Shown: one piece after another, positions 16,718 through 24,791 of the stretch
Numbering within the stretch: position 1 is the stretch's first letter
Layout: the number at the start of each line of letters is the position of its first letter
Assembly: GCF_036250695.1 (NCBI RefSeq)
Contig: NZ_CP109427.1
Coordinates: 5,952,001-6,016,000, forward strand
Source: Streptomyces sp. NBC_01497
GTDB taxonomy: Bacteria; Actinomycetota; Actinomycetes; Streptomycetales; Streptomycetaceae
Reading direction: 5' to 3'
DNA: 64,000 nt
Translations under genes and position numbers: made by a program
Notes under the pieces: model-generated
Databases searched by the model: none
What the model was told of the DNA's origin: nothing
The model's input: the letters and a program-made list of their open reading frames with translations, nothing else

Positions 16718-16775
16718 ATCCTGCCGCGCCACGGGCACATAACGCAACGCGCGTTGCACAGGATGCAACGCGTTG
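16718..16775 (-). promoter_or_regulatory. eda promoter with two palindromic operators 20 bp apart
   Basis: Minus-strand promoter TTGCGT (16742-16747), 18-base spacer, CAGGAT (16718-16723). GCAACGCGCGTTGC at 16744-16757 is a perfect 14-bp palindrome overlapping the -35. CAACGCGTTG at 16766-16775 is a perfect 10-bp palindrome. Their centres are exactly 20 bp apart, about two helical turns. Central CG dyads are typical of LacI/GalR operators. Confidence 0.7.
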
Positions 16776-16817
16776 GATCCGGTCGCCGTGGGCGGGCGCC
16801 CCGTGGCGACCGCCCCG

Positions 16818-17633
16818 TCAGTGGATCTCGCTCACCACCACGTCGATGCGCCACGTCCGGCCCGCTCGCGCGGGCGCCTCGGCCTCGACCGTGTGACCCA
16901 GCTCCCGCAGGGTCTCCACCAGGGCCCCCGGGGTCTTCGGCGCGGCGCCCGCGGTCAGCAGGTCACGCACGAGACGCCCCTTCGTCGCCTTGTTGAAGTG
17001 GCTGACGACGGACCGCTTCTCCTCGCCCGTCACCTCGTCCCGGCGGGAGTGCAGCACCCGCACGCTCGCCGTACGGCCGGCCAGTTCACCCTTGGGCTGC
17101 CACGCGCTCACGTACGCCGAGGACCGCAGGTCCAGCACCAGCCCGCCGCCGGCGGCCTCCACGGCCTCGGGCAGGGCCGTCGCCATCGGCGCGCGCCAGT
17201 AGGCCCCGAGCGCCCCGATGCCCGGCAGCTTCACCCCCATCGAGCAGCGGTACGAGGGGATGCGGTCGCCGACCCGTACCGCGCCCCAGAGTCCCGAGAA
17301 GATCAGCAGGGAGGCGTCGGCGCGGCGCCCGGCCGCCGCGTCCAGCGTGGCGAGGCCCAGCGCGTCGTACAGGACGCCCGTGTAGACCTCCCCGGCCGGC
17401 CGGGTGCCCGCGGTGCGCAGCGCCGCGTTCTTCGCGATCTCGCCGCGCAGCCCCTCGCTCAGGCCGAGCACCTCACGGGCCTTGTCCTCGTCGGCCGCGC
17501 ACAGCTCCACCAGTTCGTCCAGCACGGCGGCGCGCGCCGGGGCGAGGTCCGGCAGCGACAGCGCCTGAGGCTTCAGCGGGGCCCCGCGGCCGGGCGCGGC
17601 CTTTCCTTCGGACGGCGGCAAGAGCACGAGCAC
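16818..17633 (-). CDS. yaaA: Peroxide stress protein YaaA (UPF0246)
   Basis: 271 residues. The N-terminus LVLLPPSEGKA is the hallmark of the YaaA/UPF0246 family. The family segments Y-T-G-V-L-Y-D-A-L (about 83-91), LLIFSGLWGAVRVGDRIPSYRCSMGVKLPG split around the conserved SGLWG..R..D.IP..R, and FNKATKGRLVRDL follow. In E. coli YaaA lowers free intracellular iron during peroxide stress and binds DNA; the family role here is inferred. The start is GTG 17633, with GTG 17627 as an alternative; GAGGAG lies seven bases upstream of the first. It is single, with rnpB diverging from it. The length matches the family. Confidence 0.92.
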   Translation of the reverse strand: MLVLLPPSEGKAAPGRGAPLKPQALSLPDLAPARAAVLDELVELCAADEDKAREVLGLSEGLRGEIAKNAALRTAGTRPAGEVYTGVLYDALGLATLDAAAGRRADASLLIFSGLWGAVRVGDRIPSYRCSMGVKLPGIGALGAYWRAPMATALPEAVEAAGGGLVLDLRSSAYVSAWQPKGELAGRTASVRVLHSRRDEVTGEEKRSVVSHFNKATKGRLVRDLLTAGAAPKTPGALVETLRELGHTVEAEAPARAGRTWRIDVVVSEIH

Positions 17634-17787
17634 GGCGGCGACTCCTCGGGGGTGGCGGGTGCGACGGACGCGCCGACCGGCGGGCCGCGCCCGCCCGCCA
17701 GCGTAGGCGAACGCCGCGGGCCACCGCCCGGGCCGCCGGTGCCCGGGGCCACCGGTACGGACCGCGTCCCGCCTCCTCGCGGGCGGG

Positions 17788-17793
17788 TAACAT
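17788..17793 (+). promoter_or_regulatory. -10 element of rnpB
   Basis: TAACAT lies about nine bases before the inferred 5' end of RNase P RNA; no good -35 was recognised. Confidence 0.4.
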
Positions 17794-17802
17794 GTTCCGC
17801 AC

Positions 17803-18213
17803 GGCAGACGAGCCGGCTGGACGGTCGCGTCAAGATCACTGATCTTGCCGAGGAACGTCCGGGCTCCACAGGGCAGGGTGGTGGGTAACGCCCACCCGGG
17901 GTGACCCGCGGGACAGTGCCACAGAGAACAGACCGCCGGGGGCCTCGGCCCCCGGTAAGGGTGAAACGGTGGTGTAAGAGACCACCAGCGCCCGAGGTGA
18001 CTCGGGCGGCTAGGTAAACCCCACCCGGAGCAAGGTCAAAAGGGGACCCCGCGAGGGATCCCTGCGCGGACGTTCGAGGGCTGCCCGCCCGAGTCCGCGG
18101 GTAGACCGCACGAGACCGGCGGCAACGCCGGTCCTAGATGGATGGCCGTCTCTCCGGCCGCCGCGAGGCGACCGGATGACAGAACCCGGCGTACAGGCCG
18201 ACTCGTCTGCCGC
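17803..18213 (+). ncRNA. rnpB: RNase P RNA (class A)
   Basis: About 410 nt. The 5' end GGCAGACGAGCCGG pairs with the 3' end CCGACTCGTCTGCC (P1 helix), which sets the boundaries. Conserved class A elements are in order: GAGGAACGTCCGGGCTCCAC, ACAGAGAACAGACCGCC, GGGTGAAACGGTGGTGTAAG, then CTAGATGGATGGCCGTC and TGACAGAACCCGGCGTACAG near the 3' end. The RNA is the catalytic subunit that matures tRNA 5' ends. A short T run (TTTT at 18214) follows the 3' end. No protein gene overlaps it. Ends are accurate to a few bases only. Confidence 0.95.
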
Positions 18214-18334
18214 TTTTACGCCCGACCTGGGAAAAGGCTCCGGGAGTCAGGCCTGGTCCGATCCCCGGGGACATTTCTGGGGACGACGATCCGGCCTCCG
18301 ACCCGCTCGACGGGCTCCCCGCTCCCCCCGCTCC

Positions 18335-19651
18335 TCACTCCGCGAGCGGTGGCCCCGGCCCCAGCCATTCGCACAGCAGTACGGTCGCATCGTCCTGCAG
18401 TTCGCCCTGGTGGTAGTCGAGGAACGTGTGGGAGAAGCGGCGGACGGTCTCCGAGACGCTCAGTCCGTCGTCCGGGTACTGGGTGAGGACCGAGATGAAG
18501 CGGTCGAGGCCGAACTCCTGGCCGTGCGGGCGCCGCGCCTCCGTGATGCCGTCCGTGTAGAGCGTGACACGGTCCCCGGGCCGTAGCTGCTGGTGGCAGA
18601 GCGTCGTCTCCAGGTCGCCCAGGCCGGTGCCGAGCGGGTACGCGGGCCTGCACTTCAGCTTGATCGCGGCCCCGTCGCGCAGGACGAGCGGCGGATGGTG
18701 CCCGAAGCTGGCCCAGGTCAGCAGCCCGGAGGCGGTGTCCAGGACGGCGAGGACGGCGGTGGCGTACCGCACGTCACCGAGCTGGCCGCCCAGCTCCTCC
18801 TCGATGACGGCGCCGGTCTCGGGGATGCCGGCGCCGCGGCGGCGGGCGCTGCGGGAAGCCGCGACGGCGAGGGCCGCCGTCTGGCCTGCGGCGGTGTCGT
18901 GGCCCATCGCGTCGAAGATCGACATGTAGACCAGTGAGCCGGCCGTGGCGTAGTCGTAGGCGTCACCACTGATCCGGTACGAGGGCTCCAGCGTGGCGCA
19001 GACGGCCACCCGCGAGTCCGTGTAGGTGCGCGGCGGGATCAGCTGCCACTGCGCCTCCGCTGCCACGTTCATCGGCTGGGTGCGGTTGAGGCGCGCGTAG
19101 GTGTCACTGTGCCCGCGCTTGGTCGAGACGGCCAGCGCCACGAGGGTCGCCAGCGCCGTGGCGTCCTCCCGGACGGTTTCGCCGTCCTCGACGGCGCCGA
19201 CGAACATCAGGCCGAGGCGTTCCTTGCCGTTGAACATCGGCACCCAGTACGCGACGCCTTCGGCCGGGGGCGTCCCGACCGGGAGGATCGTGCCGTACTG
19301 GTAGGCGCGGCCGGCGTCGGTGCCCTCGATCTTCAGCACCCGCTCCACGGCCGCCCCCGTCCGCGCCCCGGCGATGAGGTGGAGCGCGCGGCGTTCGACG
19401 TCACCGACGTAGATCCGTACCTCGGTGAAGCCCGCTGCTTTCGCGTGCTCGCTCACCGTGTCCGGGAGGTCGTCGAGTGCCGTGGTGCCGATGACTTTGA
19501 GCAACGCCGCGAGCATGCGCTCGCCACTGTTGTCCTGATCCCTCACGTCGGCACTTCCAGGGATTCGGCGGAGAGCGGTATCCCGGTCCACTCCCCGGGG
19601 GGAGTCGCTCGCGGGCCTGTCGGGGCATGGGGTCTTTTGTGGCATTTCCAT
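18335..19651 (-). CDS. GAF-domain PP2C/SpoIIE-family serine phosphatase
   Basis: 438 residues from ATG 19651; ATG 19645 is also possible. Residues ~45-200 look like a GAF sensor (EHAKAAGFTEVRIYVGDVERRAL, YWVPMFNGKERLGLMFVG, ATLVALAVSTKRG). Residues ~225-435 are a SpoIIE/RsbU PP2C domain with SGDAYDYA and FDAMGHDTAAG (metal-binding Asp residues), SFGHHPPLVLRDG, LYTDGITEAR and DDATVLL. It should remove phosphate from an STAS anti-anti-sigma factor, so releasing a stress or developmental sigma factor. No anti-sigma partner adjoins it, but the HATPase anti-sigma-like gene lies 2 kb away. The frame stays open far upstream through a poly-leucine run, but that is the microsatellite and antisense of the next gene. 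Confidence 0.9.
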   Translation of the reverse strand: MEMPQKTPCPDRPASDSPRGVDRDTALRRIPGSADVRDQDNSGERMLAALLKVIGTTALDDLPDTVSEHAKAAGFTEVRIYVGDVERRALHLIAGARTGAAVERVLKIEGTDAGRAYQYGTILPVGTPPAEGVAYWVPMFNGKERLGLMFVGAVEDGETVREDATALATLVALAVSTKRGHSDTYARLNRTQPMNVAAEAQWQLIPPRTYTDSRVAVCATLEPSYRISGDAYDYATAGSLVYMSIFDAMGHDTAAGQTAALAVAASRSARRRGAGIPETGAVIEEELGGQLGDVRYATAVLAVLDTASGLLTWASFGHHPPLVLRDGAAIKLKCRPAYPLGTGLGDLETTLCHQQLRPGDRVTLYTDGITEARRPHGQEFGLDRFISVLTQYPDDGLSVSETVRRFSHTFLDYHQGELQDDATVLLCEWLGPGPPLAE

Positions 19652-19917
19652 GAATATGACGAGCCTACGGCACCTCGGCGGGAAGGAGCGGAAGGCAAGC
19701 GGAGCAGGGCGTCGGGCTCCCGTGTACGCCGCTGACGCGGGTGGGGAGGGAGTGGCCAGGAGTCGGAGTGGAACGGCGCCTGCGGGCGAGGGCGCCGCAC
19801 AGGGGAACGGGCCGATCGCCGTGAGTGAGGGGCGACCGCGGGCCGTCGGGCCCCGGGCCGCCGGGCCGGCGGGGTGTCCGCCGCGGGGTTCCGGGAGCGT
19901 CCGGGCCACGCGATGCC

Positions 19918-19977
19918 GCAGAAGCAGAAGCAGAAGCAGAAGCAGAAGCAGAAGCAGAAGCAGAAGCAGAAGCAGAA
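19918..19977. repeat. Ten-copy GCAGAA hexanucleotide microsatellite
   Basis: Ten perfect GCAGAA units in the 557-base spacer (19652-20208) between two reverse-strand genes. It keeps several frames open (poly-Leu, Phe-Cys, Lys-Gln, Glu-Ala, Arg-Ser), all of which I regard as artefacts. No gene is supported in this spacer. It lies about 270 bases upstream of the phosphatase start, in its likely promoter/leader region. Confidence 0.95.
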
Positions 19978-20208
19978 GCCCGGGCCGGGGCTGGCGTCGC
20001 GGGCGGTACCGGAGCCCGGTGACGGAGGCGGCACGCGGGGCGCACCGGACAAGGGGAACGGGTGCGGGGAGCGGGTCCAGGGCCCGAACGAGGCCGCGTG
20101 GCCGGCCGGGCTGTCGGCGGCACGTCGAGACGCCGGCGGCACGCCGCGGCATCGGCCGCCGGTCAGTGCGTCGTCGCCTCGGCTGCCGGGCAGGGCAACC
20201 GCGGTCCG

Positions 20209-21123
20209 TCAGGACATGGCGTCGAGGAGCGACCTGAGGAACGGGACCGTGTCCTGCGGCGGGTTCGCCTCGGCGCTCAGCCGGTCCATGATCAGCGAGT
20301 ACTGGTCGATCTCTTCCTGCTTGTCCAGGTAGATGGCGCCGGTGAGCTGCTCCAGGTAGATCTTGTCCGGGAGGTCGGGCTCCGCGAACCGCAGGAGGGT
20401 GACCGGGGTCCCGGCGGCGGCCAGCGCGCCCACGCTGAACGGGGCGATCTGCAGGGTGACGTTGGGCCGGTCGGTCATCCTGATCAGGTGCTCCAGCTGG
20501 GCGCGGACCACCTCGGGTCCGCCGAAGGGGCGCCGCAGCACGGCCTCGTCCAGGACGGCCCACAGGATGGGCGCTTCCGCTACGTACAGGAGTTTCTGGC
20601 GCTCCAGCCGGAGTTCGACCAGCCGGTCGATCTTGGACATGGGGGAGTCCGGGTAGCCGAGGCGGGTGACGACGCGCGCGTAGTCCTGCGTCTGGAGCAG
20701 GCCCGGCAGGAACTGGACCTCGTAGGAGCGGATGAGGGAGGCGGCCTCCTCCAGACCGACATGCAGCTCGAACCAGTCCTCCAGCACGTCGTTGTACTGG
20801 TGCCACCAGCCCGGCAGGTTGGCCTGCCTGGCCATCTCCACGTACTCGGCCCGCTCGTCCTCGCCGAGGACGCGGTAGAGGGTCAACAGGTCGGCCACGT
20901 CCCGCTGTTTGAAGCCGACCTGACCGCGTTCGAGGCGGGTGATCTTGGCGTCCGACGCGCGGATCGACCGGCCCGCGTCCACCCGGGTGATGCCGCTTTC
21001 CTGGCGGAGCCGGCGCAGTCGGGCGCCCAGGACGATGCGCAGGGCCGTAGGACCGATGCGGGGCTGGTCGAGGTAGCGCCTCAGCGAAGGCTGCTCGCCG
21101 CCCGGCTGCGGTATGGCGCTCAT
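20209..21123 (-). CDS. XRE-family regulator with DUF5753 domain (WhiJ-like)
   Basis: 304 residues. An N-terminal helix-turn-helix (about 28-85) reads LGARLRRLRQESGITRVDAG then ITRLERGQVGFKQRDVADLL. It is followed by the DUF5753 sensor-like domain (~100-300) with YEVQFLPGLLQTQDYARVV, AVLDEAVLRRPFGG and LQIAPFSVGA. Proteins of this type (WhiJ and relatives) repress developmental genes in streptomycetes and usually travel with a DUF397 protein and an anti-sigma-like ATPase, exactly as here. GGGAG lies five bases before ATG 21123. It does not overlap the DUF397 gene; about 280 bases separate them, so each may have its own promoter. Confidence 0.94.
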   Translation of the reverse strand: MSAIPQPGGEQPSLRRYLDQPRIGPTALRIVLGARLRRLRQESGITRVDAGRSIRASDAKITRLERGQVGFKQRDVADLLTLYRVLGEDERAEYVEMARQANLPGWWHQYNDVLEDWFELHVGLEEAASLIRSYEVQFLPGLLQTQDYARVVTRLGYPDSPMSKIDRLVELRLERQKLLYVAEAPILWAVLDEAVLRRPFGGPEVVRAQLEHLIRMTDRPNVTLQIAPFSVGALAAAGTPVTLLRFAEPDLPDKIYLEQLTGAIYLDKQEEIDQYSLIMDRLSAEANPPQDTVPFLRSLLDAMS

Positions 21124-21403
21124 GACAACTCCCGAACGGGGCTACGCGGACATGGAGGCCCCAGTCTTCCACTCGGGGCCCGTCCTCGTACAGCGGGAGC
21201 GCCGGTCCGGCCGGGCTTTTGCGAACTCCGGGCCATCGATCCGTCACTCACCGTTCAGAGCTGGCGAGTTGTGTTCACTTATGGTGATGGTGCGTCAGTT
21301 CTCGGGCCTTCGGTGCCGCGTGCGGCCCGCCCCCGGTCCTCGCGACGTCAACGCGTCCGGGGCCGTGCGGCGGTCGTGCGGCGGTCGTGCCCGGAGAACA
21401 CCC

Positions 21404-21640
21404 TCAGAGGGTCATCGGGTCGAACTCCCCGTCCTTCGCGCCTGCGACGAAAGCGGCGATCTCGGCGCGGGTGTAGACGAGCGCGGGACCTTGCGGGTGG
21501 CGGGAGTTGCGCACCGCGATGCTGCCGTCCTCCAGCGCCGCGACCTCCACGCAGTTGCCGCCGGGGGCGCTGTGCCTGCTTTTCCGCCAGGCGGCACCCT
21601 CGATCAGGTCGGACCGTGTCCCGTTTTCAATCTGTCGCAT
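21404..21640 (-). CDS. DUF397 domain protein
   Basis: 78 residues. The DUF397 core is clear: AAWRKSRHSAPGGNCVEVA, then ALEDGSIAVRNSRHPQGPALVYT and AEIAAFVAGAKDGEFD. Members are small cytoplasmic partners of WhiJ/XRE-DUF5753 regulators and are thought to antagonise or modulate them. ATG 21640 is preceded by GGAGT at nine bases. The frame continues upstream through the operator-like region to 21799, but that extension lacks family similarity. It diverges from the HATPase gene at 21830. Confidence 0.93.
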   Translation of the reverse strand: MRQIENGTRSDLIEGAAWRKSRHSAPGGNCVEVAALEDGSIAVRNSRHPQGPALVYTRAEIAAFVAGAKDGEFDPMTL

Positions 21641-21691
21641 TCCGCCCACTCCTGTGGTTGTGCGTAGTTCTGACCTGGCGCCAGCGACCGC

Positions 21692-21780
21692 AATTGCAGA
21701 TGCACTTGCGGAATCAATTGCGCCTTGCCGAACTGTAATTGCAGATGCAGTTGCGACGCCATCCTTCGCGGGGGGATAGT
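21692..21780. promoter_or_regulatory. Divergent control region with two 19-bp direct repeats
   Basis: AATTGCAGATGCACTTGCG (21692-21710) and AATTGCAGATGCAGTTGCG (21737-21755) are 45 bp apart and differ at one base. The second copy overlaps a -35-like TTGCGA (21751), which with GATAGT (21775, 18-base spacer) makes a plus-strand promoter for the HATPase gene. The block is notably AT-rich for this genome and is a likely operator for the XRE-DUF5753 regulator. Confidence 0.65.
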
Positions 21781-21829
21781 GGGTGCCGATCACCTGCAAG
21801 TGACATATGACTGCTCGACGGAGATCGCG

Positions 21830-22483
21830 ATGACACCCCCCACGTCCCGACCGTCCGGCGCCTTACCGGGAGGGACCGTCGGCCGTCTGCTGGGTCGCGT
21901 GTCCCGCGACGCCTTCCCGTACGACGACGTGACGGCGACCGCCCCCGGCCGATGCCTGGCACGCGCCCTGCCGGCCGACGGCCGGGCGGTCGGCGAGGCC
22001 CGCAGATTCACCGGATTCACGCTCAGGGACTGGGCGCTGGGGCCGCTGGTCGACAACGCGGCACTCATCGTCTCCGAACTCCTGAGCAACGCGCTGCGCT
22101 ACGGGCTCGCGGGGAGTCCGGCGGCACGCTCCTCCGCGCCGCCCGCCGTCTGGCTCGGCCTGCTGCTTCGGCGGGGGACCGTGCTGTTCGCGGTCTGCGA
22201 CCACAGCGCGTCCGTCCCCGAGGTCAGGGAGCCGGACTACTACGCCCAGTCCGGCCGGGGCCTGCACATCATCGAGTGCCTCAGCGAGACCTGGGGCTGG
22301 ACGACACCCGACACGGACGGCAAGGCCGTCTGGGCGGCGATCTCGTGTCCGGGAGCGGGCGGTGAGACCGGCGGCGGCGTGGCCTTGCCGGGTCCGGCGC
22401 TCTCGTCGGGACCTCCGCGGGCCGCGCGGTCCGGCGCGTTGCCGCTGAGCCGGGCGGCCGGCGCCCTCGGCGTCGAGAAGTAG
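21830..22483 (+). CDS. HATPase-domain anti-sigma-factor-like protein (RsbW/SpoIIAB type)
   Basis: 217 residues. The GHKL fold shows as LIVSELLSNALRYGLAG (N-box with the Mg-chelating Asn), VCDHSASVPEV (G1 region) and SGRGLHIIECLSETWGW (G2 lid). These short standalone HATPases act as anti-sigma kinases on STAS proteins or as partners of DUF397/XRE systems. The ATG at 21830 has GGAG seven bases upstream; the longer frame to 21725 runs through the control region. With the XRE-DUF5753 and DUF397 genes it completes the WhiJ-type triad. The ~50 residue Gly/Pro-rich C-terminus is outside the fold. The G1 box D-H-S instead of D-x-G/N is a variant common in this group. Confidence 0.9.
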   Translation: MTPPTSRPSGALPGGTVGRLLGRVSRDAFPYDDVTATAPGRCLARALPADGRAVGEARRFTGFTLRDWALGPLVDNAALIVSELLSNALRYGLAGSPAARSSAPPAVWLGLLLRRGTVLFAVCDHSASVPEVREPDYYAQSGRGLHIIECLSETWGWTTPDTDGKAVWAAISCPGAGGETGGGVALPGPALSSGPPRAARSGALPLSRAAGALGVEK

Positions 22484-22520
22484 CCCGCGGACGACCGGGA
22501 AGCGGGGCCGGCCGAAGGGC

Positions 22521-22564
22521 CGTGGATGCTGCGACGCCGCCGCCGCGGCGCCGCAGCATCCACG
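22521..22564. terminator. Bidirectional terminator between convergent genes
   Basis: Perfect 13-base arms CGTGGATGCTGCG (22521-22533) and the complement at 22552-22564, with a GC-rich inner stem. It lies 38 bases after the HATPase stop and 54 bases after the hydrolase stop on the other strand. Confidence 0.85.
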
Positions 22565-22617
22565 CGGCCACCGGTCGAACGCCTCCCGTTGAGCGCCGCC
22601 CAGCTGTGCGCCGGGGG

Positions 22618-23724
22618 TCAGGCGTCGCCCGGCGGTGCCTGAAGCAGTGCGTACGCCGTCGCCACGAAGGTGTCCCGGAGCCGGAAGCGCCGCGTGGCGA
22701 CGGCGGCCAGCGCGGTGTCCGTACCGGGGGCGAAGCCCAGGAAGGCCTGCTGGCCGCTGGTGGCGCCCGCGTGGAAGTAGACGGGGCCGTGCTCGCTCTC
22801 GTGCCGGAACCAGGTGAGGGTGTGCACGTCGCGGTGGCCCCGGCCGCGTGCCAGCACGTCCCGCCGCATCGCGAGCAGGGCGTCCTCCAGCGGTGAGCCG
22901 GCGGGCCGCAGGTGCGCCTCGACGAAGGCGAGCAGGTCGCCCGGGGTGGCGCGGACCGCCCCCGCGGCCTGGAAGCCCCCGATGAGCAGCGGGGGCGTCG
23001 CCGTCCGACCGTCCGCGCGGTGGCCCGTCGCGTCCACCGGCCCGGCGCCGGGGGCCGCGGGGGACAGGGCCGTGGCGGTGAGTCCCAGCGGAGCCAGGAC
23101 GCCGTCGGTGAGCAGGCTCTCCCAGGGGGTCCCGGTGGCCGCCGCGAGGGCGTGGCCCAGGGCGGCCACGCCGAAGTTGGAGTAGTGCCACCGGGTACCG
23201 GGCCGGTGGCGGGGGCGGGCCCCGAGGAACGCCCGGACGACGCGTTCCGCCGGGTAGTGCGCGTACGGGTTGCTCCGCCACTGCCGCAGCGCGCCCGGGT
23301 AGAGGTCGGCGGGCAGCGACGGCAGCCCGGAGGTGTGGGTGATGAGGTGCGTGAGGGTGAGGGGATGGGGTCCGGGGCGGCGTCCCGGAGCCAGGTACGC
23401 CTGCGCCGGGTCGCCCGCGCCCACCGCGCCCTCGGACAGCAGGCGCCCGAGCAGCAGACCGGTGTACGGCTTGGAGGCCGACCCCGTCTCGTACCGCAGC
23501 AGTTCGCGCGGGGTCGGCGGAGCCGGTGCCGTACCGCCGCAGCGGATGGCGCGGCGGCCGCGGCGCGCGCAGGCGAAGACCACGTCCGGCGCGTCCACCG
23601 CGCGGACCGCCTCGTCGAGGGCCGCCGTCAGGGCGTCGACGGCGGAGGTCCCCCCGCCGGTGGCGCCCCGGTCCGCCGCGGCGGCCGGGCGCGCGGGTCG
23701 CGGCGTGTCGTAGGGGGCGCTCAC
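22618..23724 (-). CDS. Beta-lactamase-fold serine hydrolase, last gene of the five-gene peptide operon
   Basis: 368 residues. It has the three motifs of class C beta-lactamase/DD-peptidase-like hydrolases: SASK (S-x-x-K, the nucleophile) in TGSASKPYTGLLLGRLL, YSN in WHYSNFGVAALG, and HAG in YFHAGATSGQQ. No signal peptide is present, so it acts in the cytoplasm, unlike true beta-lactamases. Typical activities are esterase or D-amino-acid peptidase. GTG 23724 overlaps the upstream stop as GTGA, so it is translationally coupled to the peptide operon. A possible role is cleaving or deacylating the operon's product. The role is inference; the family is secure. Confidence 0.9.
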   Translation of the reverse strand: MSAPYDTPRPARPAAAADRGATGGGTSAVDALTAALDEAVRAVDAPDVVFACARRGRRAIRCGGTAPAPPTPRELLRYETGSASKPYTGLLLGRLLSEGAVGAGDPAQAYLAPGRRPGPHPLTLTHLITHTSGLPSLPADLYPGALRQWRSNPYAHYPAERVVRAFLGARPRHRPGTRWHYSNFGVAALGHALAAATGTPWESLLTDGVLAPLGLTATALSPAAPGAGPVDATGHRADGRTATPPLLIGGFQAAGAVRATPGDLLAFVEAHLRPAGSPLEDALLAMRRDVLARGRGHRDVHTLTWFRHESEHGPVYFHAGATSGQQAFLGFAPGTDTALAAVATRRFRLRDTFVATAYALLQAPPGDA

Positions 23725-24791
23725 GCGGGCGCCGCTGCGGGCGGCGGGGCGTCGGACAGCGCCGCCATGGCGCGGGACGTGGCCAGGGTGGAGGCGAAGG
23801 CCGCGACGAGAGTCGGGTGGTACACGGCGTCGAAGACCTGGTCGGGATCGCCCTCGGGCACGGTGCGCAGCGCGGGCATCGCGCCGTCCGGCCGCTGGGC
23901 GGTGGCGAAGCCCTGCCAGGCGCGTGCGTCGAGCGTCGCCGCGGGCAGGCATGCGTCGACCACGAGCAGTTCGCCGAGCAGGTCCCAGCGCTCCAGGTCC
24001 AGCCAGTCGTCCAGCCACGCGGGCAGCCAGGTGGCGAGGTAGTCGGCGAGGCCGCCGGGCAGCGCGCCGGGGTCGCGTCCCCACTCGGTGAGGTGGAAGA
24101 CGGTGTGGGTGATGTCGTACGCGATGTGGCCCTCGACGGTCCACGGCTCGGGCCTCGCGGCGAGCCAGGTGCGGCGCAGGTCCGCGTGCAGGTCGGGGAC
24201 CTGTCCCGAGCCGGCCGGCTCCGCCGCGTCGGGCGCCGCCAGGGCCGCGTACCGGCGCCGGAACGCGGTGAGGCCCAGCCGGCGGACCGGTTTGACCTCG
24301 AACGCGGCCCAGCTGTCCAGGCGTTGGTTGAGCCGGACCGCCTCCTCGACCGCGGGATCGGCGTACCCCAGTTCCCGGAACGGGAGATAGACCTCGAACG
24401 GGATGGGGGAGATCGGCTCGGTCCGCTGGCCCCGCACCAGCATGTGCCCGCTGTCCAGTGCCTCGTGCCAGACATGGTCGAGCAGCCGCCGCACCAGGTC
24501 CGACTGACGGGAGCCGGCCACGCCCTCGCGGAAGAGCACCGCGCCGATCATGGCCAGCTCGCCGATGGGCTTGAACCGTTCGAGGAAGCCCGTCTCGGGG
24601 TCCGCGTCGGGGTCGAGGCGGAAGCCGTCGCGGTGCGCGTACAGCCACTCGACCGCCTGCGCGCCGACCGTGTGGACGAGCGCGGTGTCCGCCGGTGCCG
24701 GTGCCGGTGCGGTGAGAGTGCCGGCACCGGGCCCGCCACGCGCGGCGGTTGCGCCCGCCGGGGTACCGCTGGTCGGGGTGTCGTCCGTCAT
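23721..24791 (-). CDS. Uncharacterised protein D of the peptide operon, paralogue of the gene at 24788
   Basis: 356 residues. A ~40-residue Gly/Ala/Pro-rich start precedes a helical domain with ERFKPIGELAMIGAVLFREG, LLDHVWHEALDSG, DITHTVFHLTEWGRDP, LATWLPAWLDDWLDLERWDL and FATAQRPDGAMPAL, then YHPTLVAAFASTLA at the end. Each block has a counterpart in the same order in the neighbour at 24788, so the two are tandem paralogues. The A-Q-x-x-D-G repeat and long helices resemble an alpha/alpha barrel (LanC or terpene-cyclase-like toroid), but no catalytic motif is certain; H-T-V-F-H is a possible metal or catalytic site. ATG 24791 overlaps the upstream stop (ATGA). I do not recognise a characterised family. 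Confidence 0.8.
   Translation of the reverse strand: MTDDTPTSGTPAGATAARGGPGAGTLTAPAPAPADTALVHTVGAQAVEWLYAHRDGFRLDPDADPETGFLERFKPIGELAMIGAVLFREGVAGSRQSDLVRRLLDHVWHEALDSGHMLVRGQRTEPISPIPFEVYLPFRELGYADPAVEEAVRLNQRLDSWAAFEVKPVRRLGLTAFRRRYAALAAPDAAEPAGSGQVPDLHADLRRTWLAARPEPWTVEGHIAYDITHTVFHLTEWGRDPGALPGGLADYLATWLPAWLDDWLDLERWDLLGELLVVDACLPAATLDARAWQGFATAQRPDGAMPALRTVPEGDPDQVFDAVYHPTLVAAFASTLATSRAMAALSDAPPPAAAPA

Noticed and set aside
19874..20332. Plus-strand Lys-Gln repeat protein
   Set aside because: It exists only because of the hexanucleotide array and runs into the antisense of a clear gene.
18335..21247. A 970-codon minus-strand frame with a 20-residue poly-leucine run, suggesting a giant membrane phosphatase
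   Set aside because: The extension comes from the GCAGAA microsatellite and the antisense of the XRE gene; family similarity and a plausible start begin only at 19651.
22618..23724. Beta-lactamase resistance gene
   Set aside because: It has the fold motifs but no export signal and is coupled to a peptide operon, so antibiotic resistance is unlikely.
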